The notes beneath the pieces are model-generated. The model ran no database searches, was not told the DNA's origin, and saw only the letters and a list, made by a program, of their open reading frames with translations. Position numbers and translations under genes: made by a program. A stretch of 64,000 nt of DNA from the NCBI GenBank assembly GCA_963678705.1, contig OY783208.1, positions 12,149,782-12,213,781 of the forward strand, read 5' to 3'. The DNA is from Panorpa germanica. Lineage: Eukaryota > Arthropoda > Insecta > Mecoptera > Panorpidae. This document shows, one piece after another, positions 30,979-43,264 of this stretch (position 1 is its first letter; each line of letters begins with the position of its first letter).

Positions 30979-33724
30979 TTCCGGTAACAAAATCTGTATG
31001 GTATCTTCTAAACGGCGCCTACAAAATTTTTTAAATTTTGATATTATGTAAAGGACGAATTTCTAAGACTTTCTGCGTCCCTGAATTTTAACCTGAATTT
31101 CCCTGGAAAAAATTATTCTGGAAAAACTGGAAAATTCGAAAAAATACTTTTGCAAATATCTAACGAACTAGAAAAGATAGAAAACTGAAATTTGGTGTGT
31201 GTATTGAGATCATAATTGTGCACATTTGTCAATAGTTGGACATTTGAAATTTGAGTTCAGTAGCGGCGCATATTTCAGGGGGCAATATTAGAATAGAGTT
31301 AGGACGTTCAAATTTAATAGGTAGGCTCGCTGTAGACAGTTATTAATGAAAAAAAATAAACAGCCCCAAATTTCCAGTGGCGGCAGGAGTTAAAACAGTA
31401 AAAGCCAGAAATATTGAAAAAGTAGTATTAAAACTTAAGGTATGTATTCAGACACTAATTGCGCATGTTTGCCAATAATTGAATTACCAAAATTTTAATT
31501 CAGTAGCGGCGTGATTTTTTGGGGGCAATGTTGCAACAGAGTTAGAACGTTGATATTTAGAACGTGGGCCCTATATAGAGTGTCATTAAAGACATACTAT
31601 AGAAAACTGCAACTTTCCAGGGGCGGCGCGCGCTGGAGGCTATAAACCAGAAATATGAAATATATAGAGATGAAAGACTATAGTTTAGAATATATGTTCT
31701 TAGATACAAATAAAATAAATCCCTGTGTTTAAATTTGATAAACATGTTCAGTAGCGCAGGTATGTGGGATGGGTACTAATGCTAAAATAAAAATACAAAG
31801 CTGAAATTTAGTATGCAGATATAGATTGACATATTAATAACGAAAATATAAAAGAAAACACATTTTCTTAAGTGTAACACTAGAGTGGGGGGTGATAAAC
31901 CGAGTATGTGAACAAAATAGAGGTACAACGATGATATTTTGCCTGTAGAATATTAAATAGAAGCACAATAGTTCTCTATAAGGTAGAGGGTCAAATAACA
32001 TTCAATAGTAGAATTGAACTGATTTTTGGTGCGTTTGTTATGCTGTGAAATCGAAAAGGAGTGAGAGGTATAGGGGGGAAATAGTTAACAGCCCCAAATA
32101 TCAAATTAAAAAAATAGAAACTACGCATGCGGATATTTGCGAAAAATAAATTTAACCTAAGTAGCGGCGTGAAATTGGGGAAGTGGGGGCGGGAAAGGCT
32201 TCGCCAAACAGCTCAATTTTGAAATTTCGATCATTTATAAAAGTAGAGGTAGATAAAGGTTATAAAGGTATAAAGATTTGTTACGAGCAAAATAGATTGC
32301 TATGCCCTAAATTTGACAATTTTATTTCAAGAGCGAGGATTAATGGGGAGACTAATATTATATCGTAAATATAAATACAAAAATTAAAACGTAAGATTAC
32401 AGTGCAGTTTTAATTACGTAAATGAGTTGCTGTAATATCGAATTGGTAGTGCTTGATTGGAGGAGAGGGTGGCGCTGGGGTTCAGTACTAAGTAACGGTG
32501 GTGTTAGAAGTAGTGGCGGTAGATTAATAAAGGCTCTTGGAGGTAACCGTGTTTGCAGAATAATATTATATCGTAAATATAAATACGAAAATTAGAAAGT
32601 AAGATTACAGTGCAGTTTTAATTATGTAACTGAATTGCTGTAATATTGAATTGGTAGTGCCTGATGGGAAAAGAGTGTGGCGCCGGGGTTCAGGACACCA
32701 AGTAACGGTGGTGTTAGAAGAAATAGCGATAGATAATAATGGCTCTGGGAGGTAACCGTGTTGTCGAATATGTGCTTTGGTGCTGAAAATGTGGGCGGCG
32801 GTTCAGGGGATTAAATTGAAAGTACAATAACGGGAAGGATAAGGGCTAGAGATGAGATTACCACGAGCGAAACGCTAGGCTTTCTTAAAAACATAAATGA
32901 ATTGATGTTATTAGTAGGTTTACATTGAAATGAGTGAAAATTAATTTTATCAAGCATTTATCTTATCGAATAATTATTAAAAAATAATGTACTTCTAAGG
33001 ATGAAATTTAGTATGTAGGTTGCCAGTATGGTATTAATTTAGAAAACTTAGTAAGCAGGGGGTGAAAGCGCAGGATTATTTAATGATTGCTCGAAATCGG
33101 GGGCGATAGGAATGAGCCCTAATGAGCGATGATGCTCAGGTGGGCTGTGGTGTTGCAATTAGGCGCATTGTGACAGAGGTGCAGACGACTACAATTGATA
33201 GTGCGAGAACGATACAGAGCATGGCTATAGGTGATAATTGGTGTTTAGGGGCGGGGCAGTGGACATTGTTTAATACTGTGCTTCATTAGGGTAAATTGGA
33301 TAATTTTACGCAGGGAACAGGAAACGAAGGATTATTTAATTATAGCGGTAGAGCGGGGCGCTGCGAAAGTACTCCAAGGACCGACGATGCTCAGGGAAGA
33401 AGCGATACAGAGTGCTGAAGGAAGGAGGCGCCCCATGGATTAGAATAATCAAATTAAAAGTTCAGACACGTAAGAGAGCATGGGCCAAGAGGTGATGATT
33501 TGAGCTTATGGGCTTATTAAGCTCTGCAGACTGGCCAATACAGTGCTTTATTACTGTAAATGAAAGAATTATAACAAAATAAGAAAACATAAATTTAAAA
33601 AACAATACATTTTAGCGAGAATTACTTAAAAATAATATTTTGCATTATTTTCAATTTAGCAAATAACTTTTATTTAGACACAAATATTATATACACGTCG
33701 CTTTGCGACGGGGCGAAGCGCTAG
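30861..33724 (+). mobile_element. Helitron C, non-autonomous, 2.9 kb
   Basis: TCTTACTATTATAATG start and CTAG at 33721-33724 behind the family hairpin. Contains a (TA)n run, the ~120-nt G-rich subrepeats, and a less repetitive 3' half shared with D and F. No coding capacity recognised. Confidence 0.85.
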
Positions 33725-33803
33725 TCTACTTATTATAATGTTCGTAATGTTCCAATTTAACATGGAAAACCCATAAGAACTCATAGATATTTATATATAT
33801 CTA

Positions 33804-36800
33804 TCTATATATATAAAAATCAATTGCTGTTCGTTAGTCTCGCTAAAACTCGAGAACGGATTTATCTTATCTTGGTCTTGAATTATTCGTGGAGGTCTAG
33901 GGAAGGTTTAAAAGGTGAGAAAAATTCGAATAATAGCCGGGAAAATCCTCAAAACAGCATTTTTCTATTTCCCATACAAACGTTTTCTTAATAAAATGGA
34001 GAGTCAATTTGTAATTTATTACCGCTGCATAAAGTTCAAATTCGCGTGCGCGTTGGAGGACCTAATATCGCGTTCTGAAACTCAACAAAAGTGAAAGTGA
34101 ATCGCGAACGCGACAAAATTGCATAGTCTCAAAATACATAGTACATAAATAAACACAATTTTAGCTAACTTCAGTTGTTACTCTGTCCGATTATTTTTTT
34201 ATTTTAGCTAACTTAAGTTGTTACTCTGTCCGATTATTTTTTTAATAAGACTATATAGAAATCGAAAGATAAATCAATAATAATAAAGACAAATTAAATT
34301 ATAAATCTTAAGTTAAATTCTGAACGCAATCTCAATATGTATTTGACATTAGATTTGACAACCAACTGATATGTCATTCCATCCTGTCGCATTTCAGAGC
34401 ACGGAAAAAATTATATTATCGTTATATCTATCTTTGTGGCTACGTGCGCGAGAACTTTCTTTACTTTGGTGATCCTTTGTGATAGTGACATTCCAAGTAA
34501 TGTGTTCTTTTTTGTGATAGTGACACTTTACTGCTAAATGAGCGGGAAATTTTCTCACTTTGATTAATTACAATTTACGATGCCGAGGAGAAGACGACCT
34601 AACTTAGGTCGTCGTAGTCAATCAAATGTGCGAAGAGCTACCTCACGTGCTAACCGCACTGATGACCAGAGACAGACAGATCAAGAAAATAGTCGTATTG
34701 CTATGTCAGAATTGCGTTCTTTGGTGAGTGACAATGTAGGAGATAGGCTTAGAATGCAACGAGTTCGTGCACATCAAACACAACAACAGCAAGCTAGACA
34801 TAATGAAATTGAGCGAATCCGCAGACGCAGTGCTCCTGTGATTCTTGAACGAGCTGCATTCCACTATGATCCGGCAATTGATTATTGTGCCGACAAATCG
34901 GTAACAATTGGGGAAATGAAAACAATTTGTAAATATTGTAAGGCGTTAAAATACACTGGTGAATCTACTGGATTATGTTGTGCTGAAGGCAAAGTAAAAT
35001 TGCCACAATTGGTCCCACCACCAGATCCTTTACGCTCTTTGGTTTCTGGGATTGGAAATGATTCTAAGCACTTCTTGACCAACATTCAGAAATATAACAA
35101 CTGTTTCCAGATGACATCATTCGGTGCTACACATATTATACAAGACAATTTCATGCCCACTTTCAAGGTATTATATAAGAATATTTTTTTATATTATTCA
35201 AGTTTGTACTAAAATATATATATCGGAAATTATTAATGGACAAATTTTTAAAAATTACAGATTCAAGGACAAATTTATCACTTACTGGGAACTCTGTTAC
35301 CACTAACTGATGCAGATCATCAATTTTTACAAATTTATTTTATGGGCAATTCAGATGCGGAAATTAATAATCGTTGTGCTCACAATCCAACAGTGAAGAG
35401 AACCATTGTCCAACAATTACAAATATTTCTTCATCAGAATAACAATTTAGTAAACATGTTCAAAATAGCATTGGATCGGATGCCATCTGATAGCCATAAT
35501 ATTATTATTCGAGCTGACAAAACACCTGCCGGTGAACACACAAGGAGGTTCAATTCACCTACCATTGATGAAGTGGCTGTTGTCATTGTGGGCGAAAATT
35601 TACAATCTAGAGATATTGTGCTTCATCGTCGGAATAGTGAGTTAAAACGTGTATCTGAAACACACAGGAGTTATGATGCACTACAATATCCTTTGATCTT
35701 CTGGCAAGGGGAAGATGGATACCATTTTAATATCAAAATGGTAAATCAAGTAACAGGTAAATGAATTGAACAAGATTAAATAATATTTTTAAATTCAATA
35801 CATCTAAGTAACAATTTAAACATTTATCATTTTTGATCGCAGGTGCTGAAACCAACAAAAAAGTTAGTGCTATGAATTTCTATTCATACAGACTCATGAT
35901 CCGTCAAGGTGAAGTAAATCATATTTTGATGTGTCAACGACTTTTTCATCAGTTTGCAGTTGACATGTATGTCAAAATTGAGACTGAACGATTGACATAC
36001 ATCCGTTTGAACCAACGACGGCTACGGTCAGAGGAATACATCCATCTCCGCGATGCTATAAATGCTGATGGCAATGTGAATAATGTAGGAAGAATGACAA
36101 TTTTGCCAGCTACTTATATAGGAAGCCCACGTCACATGCATGAATATGCTCAGGATGCTATGTCATATGTTAGGCATTATGGCCGCCCAGATTTATTTGT
36201 TACATTCACATGTAACCCAAAATGGTCCGAAATCGAGAAGGAATTACTACATAGCCAAACACCAGTTGATAGACATGACATAACTGCCAGAGTTTTTAAA
36301 CAAAAATTAAAATCTCTCATGAATTTTTTAATAAAGCATTGTGTGTATGGCCGAGTCCGTTGTTGGATGTACTCTGTAGAATGGCAAAAGCGTGGATTGC
36401 CACATGCGCACATTTTAGTCTGGTTAGTGGACAAAATAAGGCCAGATGAGATTGATTCTATAATTTCAGCTGAAATTCCAGATGAAATAGTTGACCCAAA
36501 ATTGCATGCAGTAGTAACCAAACACATGATACATGGACCTTGCGGACATTTCAACTACAATTCACCCTGTATGGTCGACGGTAGGTGTTCCAAACGATAC
36601 CCAAGAGACCTGCTTGCTGAAACCATAACGGGAAATGATGGATACCCATTGTATCGTCGGCGATCAGTTGCGGACAGTGGGCGATCGGTAGTTGTGAAGG
36701 TAAGAGGACAAAATGTTGATGTAGACAATCGTTGGATTGTGCCATACTCGCCAATATTGTCCAAAGCTTATGAGACTCACATCAATGTGGAATATTGTAA

Positions 36801-39395
36801 TTCTGTGAAGTCGATAAAGTACATATGTAAATATGTTAATAAAGGTAGTGATATGGCTGTCTTCGGTGTAACCAATGCAAATGATGAAATATCACAGTAC
36901 CAGATGGGTCGCTATGTAAGTAGCAACGAAGCTATTTGGCGTATCTTTTCATTTGCGATCCATGAAAGACACCCTACAGTAGTCCATTTGGCAGTCCATT
37001 TAGAAAATGGTCAACGAGTTTATTTTAATGAATCTAACGCGGCAGACAGGGCGGCACATCCACCGTCGACAACATTAACAAGTTTCTTCACAGTTTGTCA
37101 AACTGATGATTTTGCTCGCACTTTGCTGTATGCTGACATGCCACGCTATTACACATGGAACGCATCATCGAAATCGTTTCAGCGTCGAAAACAAGGAACA
37201 CCAGTTGAAGGACATCCAAATGTATTTGCTTCAGATGCTCTGGGTCGCATCTACACAGTACATCCAAATAACGATGAATGTTATTATTTGCGGTTGTTGT
37301 TGGTGAATGTTCGTGGTCCGACATCGTTTAAACAACTGAGAACAGTTAATGGACAGCTGTGTGCGACTTACCGTGAGGCATGTCAACTATTACATTTACT
37401 TGAGAACGATTCGCACTGGGATGATACGCTCAAGGATTCCGTAATATCTTCGTCGCCGCATCAAATTCGTACATTGTTTGCGATTATCATATCGACATGT
37501 TTCCCCTCGAATCCAAAAGATTTGTGGGTTAAGTATAGAGATGACATGTCTGAGGATGTTTTGTATCGTGTGCGCCGTCAAACTTTGAATCCTACACTAC
37601 AAATGACTGAAGAAATTTACAATGACACATTGATCATGATAGAAGATATGTGTTTATTGATGGCAAATAAAGTATTGTCGTGTTTGGGAATGACAGCACC
37701 CAATCGTCATATGCACGATGCATTAAACCACGAGTTGCAAAGAGAACATCAGTACGACATTGAAGCATTGGCCGAAACAGTTCGTACAAATGTTCCACAA
37801 TTAAATCAACAACAAAGAATTGCGTACGACACTTTGATAGAAGCTGTGAACAGTGGATCTGGTGGAATTTATTTCCTTGATGCTCCCGGAGGAACCGGAA
37901 AAACGTTTTTAATTTCATTGCTTTTGGCGAGGATCAGATCGCGAAATGATGTTGCTCTAGCGTTGGCTTCATCTGGAATAGCTGCAACTCTGCTCGAAGG
38001 CGGGCGAACTGCACATTCTGCCTTGAAATTACCACTAAACATGCAAATCACCGAAACACCAATTTGCAACATCGCCAAAAATAGCGCAATGGCCAAGATC
38101 CTACAGGTATGCAAATTAATTGTTTGGGATGAATGCACAATGGCCCATAAGAGGTCACTGGAGGCACTGGACAGAACGTTGAAAGATCTTCGTGACAACC
38201 AAAATATTTTCGGTGGGGCCATGATTCTGTTGTCAGGTGATTTTCGTCAGACTCTTCCAGTTATTCCCCGATCAACTGTTGCTGATGAACTAAATGCATG
38301 CCTAAAATCATCAAATTTGTGGCAGTACGTAAAGACACTCCACTTAACAACTAACATGCGAGTATTTTTGCAACAAGATGAAACTGCTAATGTGTTTGCG
38401 AAGCAGTTGTTAGACATTGGAAATAATAAAGTTGCAGTGGACACCTCGACCGGATTCATCACATTACCTACAGATTTCTGTCACATCACAGACTCAAAAG
38501 TGGAGCTTATTCAGCGAGTTTTCCCAGATATAGCGCAAAAGTTCAATAACCATAATTGGCTGGGTGAACGAGCAATATTAGCAGCGAAAAATAATGATGT
38601 AGAGGATCTTAATGCGACCATTCAGAATTTTCTTCCAGGACAGTTGGTTTCCTTCAAATCAGTCGACACCGTAATGAACCAGGATGACGTAATCAACTAT
38701 CCCACTGAGTTTTTAAATTCACTGGAATTGCCTGGATTACCACCTCACAATTTGCAGTTAAAAGTAGGATCAGTTGTCATCATGCTGCGTAACATTAATC
38801 AACCTCGACTATGCAATGGAACAAGACTGGCTGTGAAAAGACTGATGAATAACGTCATTGAGGCGACAATCATAAAAGGAAAATACAAAGGAGAGGATGT
38901 CTTGATCCCGCGGATACCGATGATTCCAACGGTAATTTCCAGTACGTCTGGCCTTTGCGATGACCATAAATAAATCGCAAGGACAGTCTTTAGAAGTTTG
39001 TGGAATCAACTTGGAGTTTCCCTGTTTCGCGCATGGACAATTATACGTCGCGTGTTCGCGCGTCGGAAAACCGTCTTCTTTGTTTATTTACGCACCACAA
39101 AACAAAACAAAAAATATAGTTTATGAGAAAGCTTTAAATTAATTAACAGACTGTATTTTCACAGTGTGTGTCTGTGAATATCAAATTTAAACCTTATAAA
39201 TAGCCAGTATTTCAGGAAAACTCTGATTTCTAAGTAAGCAACATGATGTATCGAAAATAATAATAAAACTTCATGCTTTATTCAATAAATGCTTTTTCAT
39301 TAATAATTATTTTGTTTGTTTTAAAATCATTTTATACAAAAGATTAGGTCTTTTATTTATCGATGAGGCAGTACGAAGTCTGCCGGGTCAGCTAG
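33804..39395 (+). mobile_element. Helitron E, different autonomous family nested in D, 5.6 kb
   Basis: Starts TCTATATATATAAAAATC with CAATTGCTGTTCGTTAGTCT close behind, a 5' end of a widespread insect Helitron family. Ends CTAG at 39392-39395 after the hairpin GGCAG/CTGCC (39367-39384). Its termini differ from A-D and F. Size is usual for an autonomous animal Helitron. Confidence 0.85.
34580..39142 (+). pseudogene. Helitron E Rep-helicase, three exons, broken near its C-terminus
   Basis: Rolling-circle transposase. Exons: 34580-35167 (AAG|GTATTA), 35261-35756 (phase 1, G|GTAAAT) and 35843 onward; both introns are under 100 bp and preserve frame. The N-terminus is Arg-rich, followed by a Cys cluster (ICKYCKALKY, LCCAEGKV). 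Rep motifs: FVTFTCNPKWSEI, GLPHAHIL (both His codons within 36403-36411) and YICKYVNKG. Helicase motifs: APGGTGKT, IVWDE, GDFRQTLP. At about 38930 the frame runs into a stop at 38971-38973, while TINKSQGQSL and VACSRV continue in another frame to 39142. A small deletion before FPVRLAFAMT fits. The helicase lacks its last motifs in frame, so the copy is probably inactive. Confidence 0.85.
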
Positions 39396-41849
39396 TATAT
39401 ATATATATATAGAGCGATATTTATATATCCGGTAACAAAATCGTATATGGTATCTTCTAAACGGCGCCTACAAAGTTCTTCAAATTTTAGTATGATGTAA
39501 AGGACGAATTTCTAAGACTTTCTACGTCCCTGAATTTCCCCCTGAATTTCCGTGGAAAAACTTATACTGGAAAAACTGGAAAATTCAAAGAAATACTTTT
39601 GCTAATATCTGACGAACTAGAAAAGATAAAAAACTGAAATTTGGTGTGTGTATTGAGATCATAATTGTGCACATTTGCCAATAGTTGGAAATTGGAAATT
39701 TAAGTTCAGTAGCGGCGCGAATTTCCGGGGGCAATGTTAGAATAGAGTTAGGACGTTGAAATTTAATATGTAGGCTCGCTGTAGACAGTTATTAATGAAA
39801 AAAAATAAACAGCCCCAAATTTCCAGTGGCGGCGGGAGTTGAGACAGTAAAAGCCAGAAAAATTGAAAATGTAGTATTAAAACTTAAGGTATGTATGGAG
39901 ACACTAATTGCGCATGTTTGCCAATAATTAGATTACCAAAATTTTAATTCAGTAGCGGCGTGATTTTTTGGGGGCAATGTCGCAACAGAGCTAGAACGTT
40001 AAAATTTGGAACAGGGGCCATATATAGAGTATCATTAAAGACACACTATAGAAATTTGCAACTTTCCAGAGGCGGCGGGCGCTGGGGGCCAAAAACCAGA
40101 TATTTGAAATATATGGAGATGTAAGGCTATAGTTTAGAATATATATTCTTAGATACAAATAAAATAGATCCTCGTGCTAAAATTTAACAAACTTGTTCAG
40201 TAGCCTAGGTTTGTGGGGGGTACTAATGCTAAAATATATATACAAAACTGAAATTTAGTATGCAGATATAGGTTGACATTATTATTACGAAAATATAAAA
40301 TAAACTACATTTTCTTAAGTGCAACATTAGAGTGGCGGGTGATAAACCGAATATAAGAACAATATAGAGGTACAAAGATAATATTTTGCATGTAGAATAT
40401 TAAATAGAAGCTAAATAGTTCTCTATAAGTCAGATATTCAAATTACATTCAGTAGTAGAATTGGATTGATTTTTGGTGCGTTTGTTGTGCTGTGAAATCG
40501 AACAGGAGTGAGAGGTATAGGGGGGAAATAGTTAACAGCCCCAAATATCAAAAAATAGAAAAAGTGAAAAAATAGAAACTATGCACGTGCATATTTGCGA
40601 AAATAAATTTAACCTTAGTAGCGGCGTGAAATTGGGGAAGTGGGGGCGGGAAAACGCTTTGCCAAAGAACTCAATTTTGAAATTTCGATCATTTATAAAA
40701 GTAGGGGTAGATAAAGGTAGTGAGAGTTGTTACGAGCAAAATAGATTGCTATGCCTAAAATTTGACAATTTTATTTCAGGAGCGGGGATTAATGGGGAGA
40801 CTAATATTATAACGTAAATATTAATACGAAATATAGAGTGTAAGATTACAGTACAGTTTTATTCATGTAAATGAATTGCTGTAATAGCGAATTGGTAGTG
40901 TCTGATTGGAGAAGAGTGTGGCGCTGGGGTTCAGTTCTAAGTAACAGTGGTGTTACAAGTAGTGGCGATAGATTATAACGGCTCTGGTAGGTAACCGTAT
41001 TGCAGAATATGTGCTTTGGTGCTGAAAGTAAAGGTGGCGGGGTATGGGGATTGAATCGAAAGTGCAATAACGGTAAGGAAAAGGCCTAGAGATGAGATTA
41101 TTAGGAGCGAACTGCTAGGCTTTCTTAAAAACATAAATGAATTGATGTAATTAGTAGGTTTACATTGAAATTAGTGAAAATTTTATCAAAGATTTATCTT
41201 ATCGAATAATTATTAAAAAATAATGTACTTCTAAGGATGAAATTTAGTATGCATGTTGCCAGTAAAGTATTAATTTGGAAAACTAATTGTTAAGAGATTA
41301 GTACGCAGGGGGTGGAAGCGCAGAATTATTTAATGATTGCGCTAAACGGGGAGTATAGGAAAGTGCCCTAATAAGCGATGATGTTCAGTTAAGCTGTAGT
41401 GTTGCAAGTGGGCGCATTATGGCAAAGGTGCAGATGATTACATTTAAAAGTGCGAGAACGATACAAAGCATGGAGCCAAGAGGTGCTTGATGTTTAGGGG
41501 CGGGGCAGTGGACATTGTTCAATACTGTGCTTCATTATGGTAAATGATAATATTACGCAGCGGGGGCGCTGTGAAAGTACTCTAAGGACCGATGATACTC
41601 AGGGAAGAAGCGATGCAGAGTGCCAAAAGTAGGAGGCGCTTCATGGCAGAAGTTTAGAGGAATCAAATTAAAAGTTCGGAAACGTAAGAGAGCATGGAGC
41701 CAAGAGGTGACGATTGGGGCTTATGGGCGGGGGCACTGAAGACTGGTCAATACAGTGCTTTATTACTGTAAATAAAGGAATTATAACAAAATAATATTTT
41801 GCATTTAATTTGCGATATATACAGCAGACTTGGAGGGGGTAATGGAAAG

Positions 41850-42563
41850 AGAACAAGATGGGGGGTGCTAATAGGAAGACACTACAAGATATGGACTTTA
41901 GCATACGCTGACGATATAGTCCTGTTGGCAAAAAGGGAAGGAGAGCTGCAGGAGATGGCTCACCGGATAGGGAGATATATAGACAGGAAAGGACTAGAGT
42001 TAAATGTGGAAAAGACAAAAATTATGGTATTTAAAAAAGGGGGTGGAAAAAGAAGACATAAAAGGTGGAAATACAAGACAGAGGACATTGAGGAAGTAGA
42101 AGAATTCAAATATCTGGGCTACACTTTTAAAAAGAACAATGGAGAAGAGGCTCAGATAAGGGAAGTAGCAAAGAAGGCGGAGCTAGCAATGCGACGGGTA
42201 TGGGGACTAAGGGAAAAGGTATTTGGGGGGGACATACAAAAGAGAATATGGATGTTTGATAGACTGATAGCCAGTATGATGTTGTATGGAGCAGAGGTTT
42301 GGGGGTGGAAGGAGCAAGAAAAGTTGGCAAGAATACAGGTGAGATGTATTAAATGGTTACTATGGCTGGACAGGTGCACGCCAGGATACATGGCTATGGA
42401 GGAGCTAAAAAGGGATAAGATACGAATTAAAACAGGGGAAAAAGCAGTAAAATACGAGGAGAAATTCCACAGAGCGGAAAGCAAAATTTTAAAGAAAATA
42501 AGAGAGGATAGCATAAAGAATGGGGAAAGGAGGAGGTACAAAAAAGAGAAAATAGTACTTTGA
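41850..42563 (+). pseudogene. LINE reverse transcriptase C-terminal part
   Basis: Open from YADD through the thumb and connection region, rich in Lys and Glu. The RT fingers and endonuclease are lacking because of 5' truncation. The stop at 42561-42563 comes just after a shift of frame; the natural continuation is in the neighbouring frame toward the zinc cluster at 42798-43076. Confidence 0.8.
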
Positions 42564-42797
42564 AAGGAATGGAATGGCGATCGAGGAGGCAGAGAGGAGA
42601 AGAGAAGGAGGTGGAAGAGGAGCTAAGGAGAAGGTATAAGGAGATACAACAGCAGAAGAGAATGGGAAAAATAGAAAAAAGTAACTACAATAAAAGATAT
42701 AAAAGGTTATAAGAAAATACTGTGCCTCAGGACCTTATAGAAAAAGATAGAAAAAAGTAACTACAATAAAAGATATAAAAGGTTATAAGAAAATACT

Positions 42798-43076
42798 GTG
42801 CCTCAGTACCTTATAGAAAAAGACATAAAACACATAAGAAGAATAGCAAGGTTTAGATTGGGCAATGAGGAAAAAGGAAACAGATACTGGGAAAAGAGTG
42901 AGGAAAGAAAGTGTAGAGTGTGCGGAGCGGAGGACGAAACACTGGAGCACTATAAGTTTGAGTGTAAGGAAAAAGTAGCTGGCAAAAGGAATATTGGCCA
43001 GCTATTAAAGGGAGGCAGTGAAGGAAAGAGGTGGATGGCGGAAATAGTAAGAAGGAAAGGAAAAACAGAAGAATAA
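42798..43076 (+). pseudogene. LINE ORF2 C-terminal zinc-cluster fragment
   Basis: Starts right after the 76-bp duplication. Cys/His pattern CRVCGAEDETLEH...C is the usual C-terminal cluster of R1/Jockey-like ORF2 proteins. Confidence 0.75.
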
Positions 43077-43264
43077 ATAAGTTGGTGGAGAATAATGTAA
43101 ATTTAATTGTAAGTTGAAGTATATGAAATGTATTAAGAATGTAGATTGTAAAGCCGAAAGGCGAACAATAAACAATATTTCAGGATTATTTTCTATTTAT
43201 CAAATAACTTTTATTTATTCACAAATATTAAATACACGTCGCTTTGCGACGGGGCGAAGCGCTA

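Larger units (their letters stand above)
41811..43180 (+). mobile_element. 5'-truncated LINE inserted in Helitron D
   Basis: A sequence absent from the matching place in elements C and F. It encodes the RT from motif C (LAYADDIVLL) through the thumb (FKYLGYTF, MLYGAEVWGW) and, after a break, a C-terminal zinc cluster (CRVCGAEDETLEH, then EC). It ends near AATAAA at 43167. A 76-bp direct duplication (units starting 42671 and 42747) and an earlier frameshift near 42550 break the frame. Confidence 0.85.
33725..43264 (+). mobile_element. Helitron D, non-autonomous, split by nested insertions
   Basis: 5' end at 33725-33803 (TCTACTTATT...), interrupted by Helitron E (33804-39395) inside a TA-rich tract, then continuing at 39396 (TATATATATAGAGCG...). 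The 3' hairpin lies near 43240 and the end is CTA at 43262-43264, lacking the final G. A LINE fragment is inserted at about 41811-43180. Without insertions D matches F closely. Confidence 0.8.

Noticed and set aside
36177..38462. Several minus-strand frames over Helitron E
   Set aside because: Antisense shadows of the Rep-helicase.
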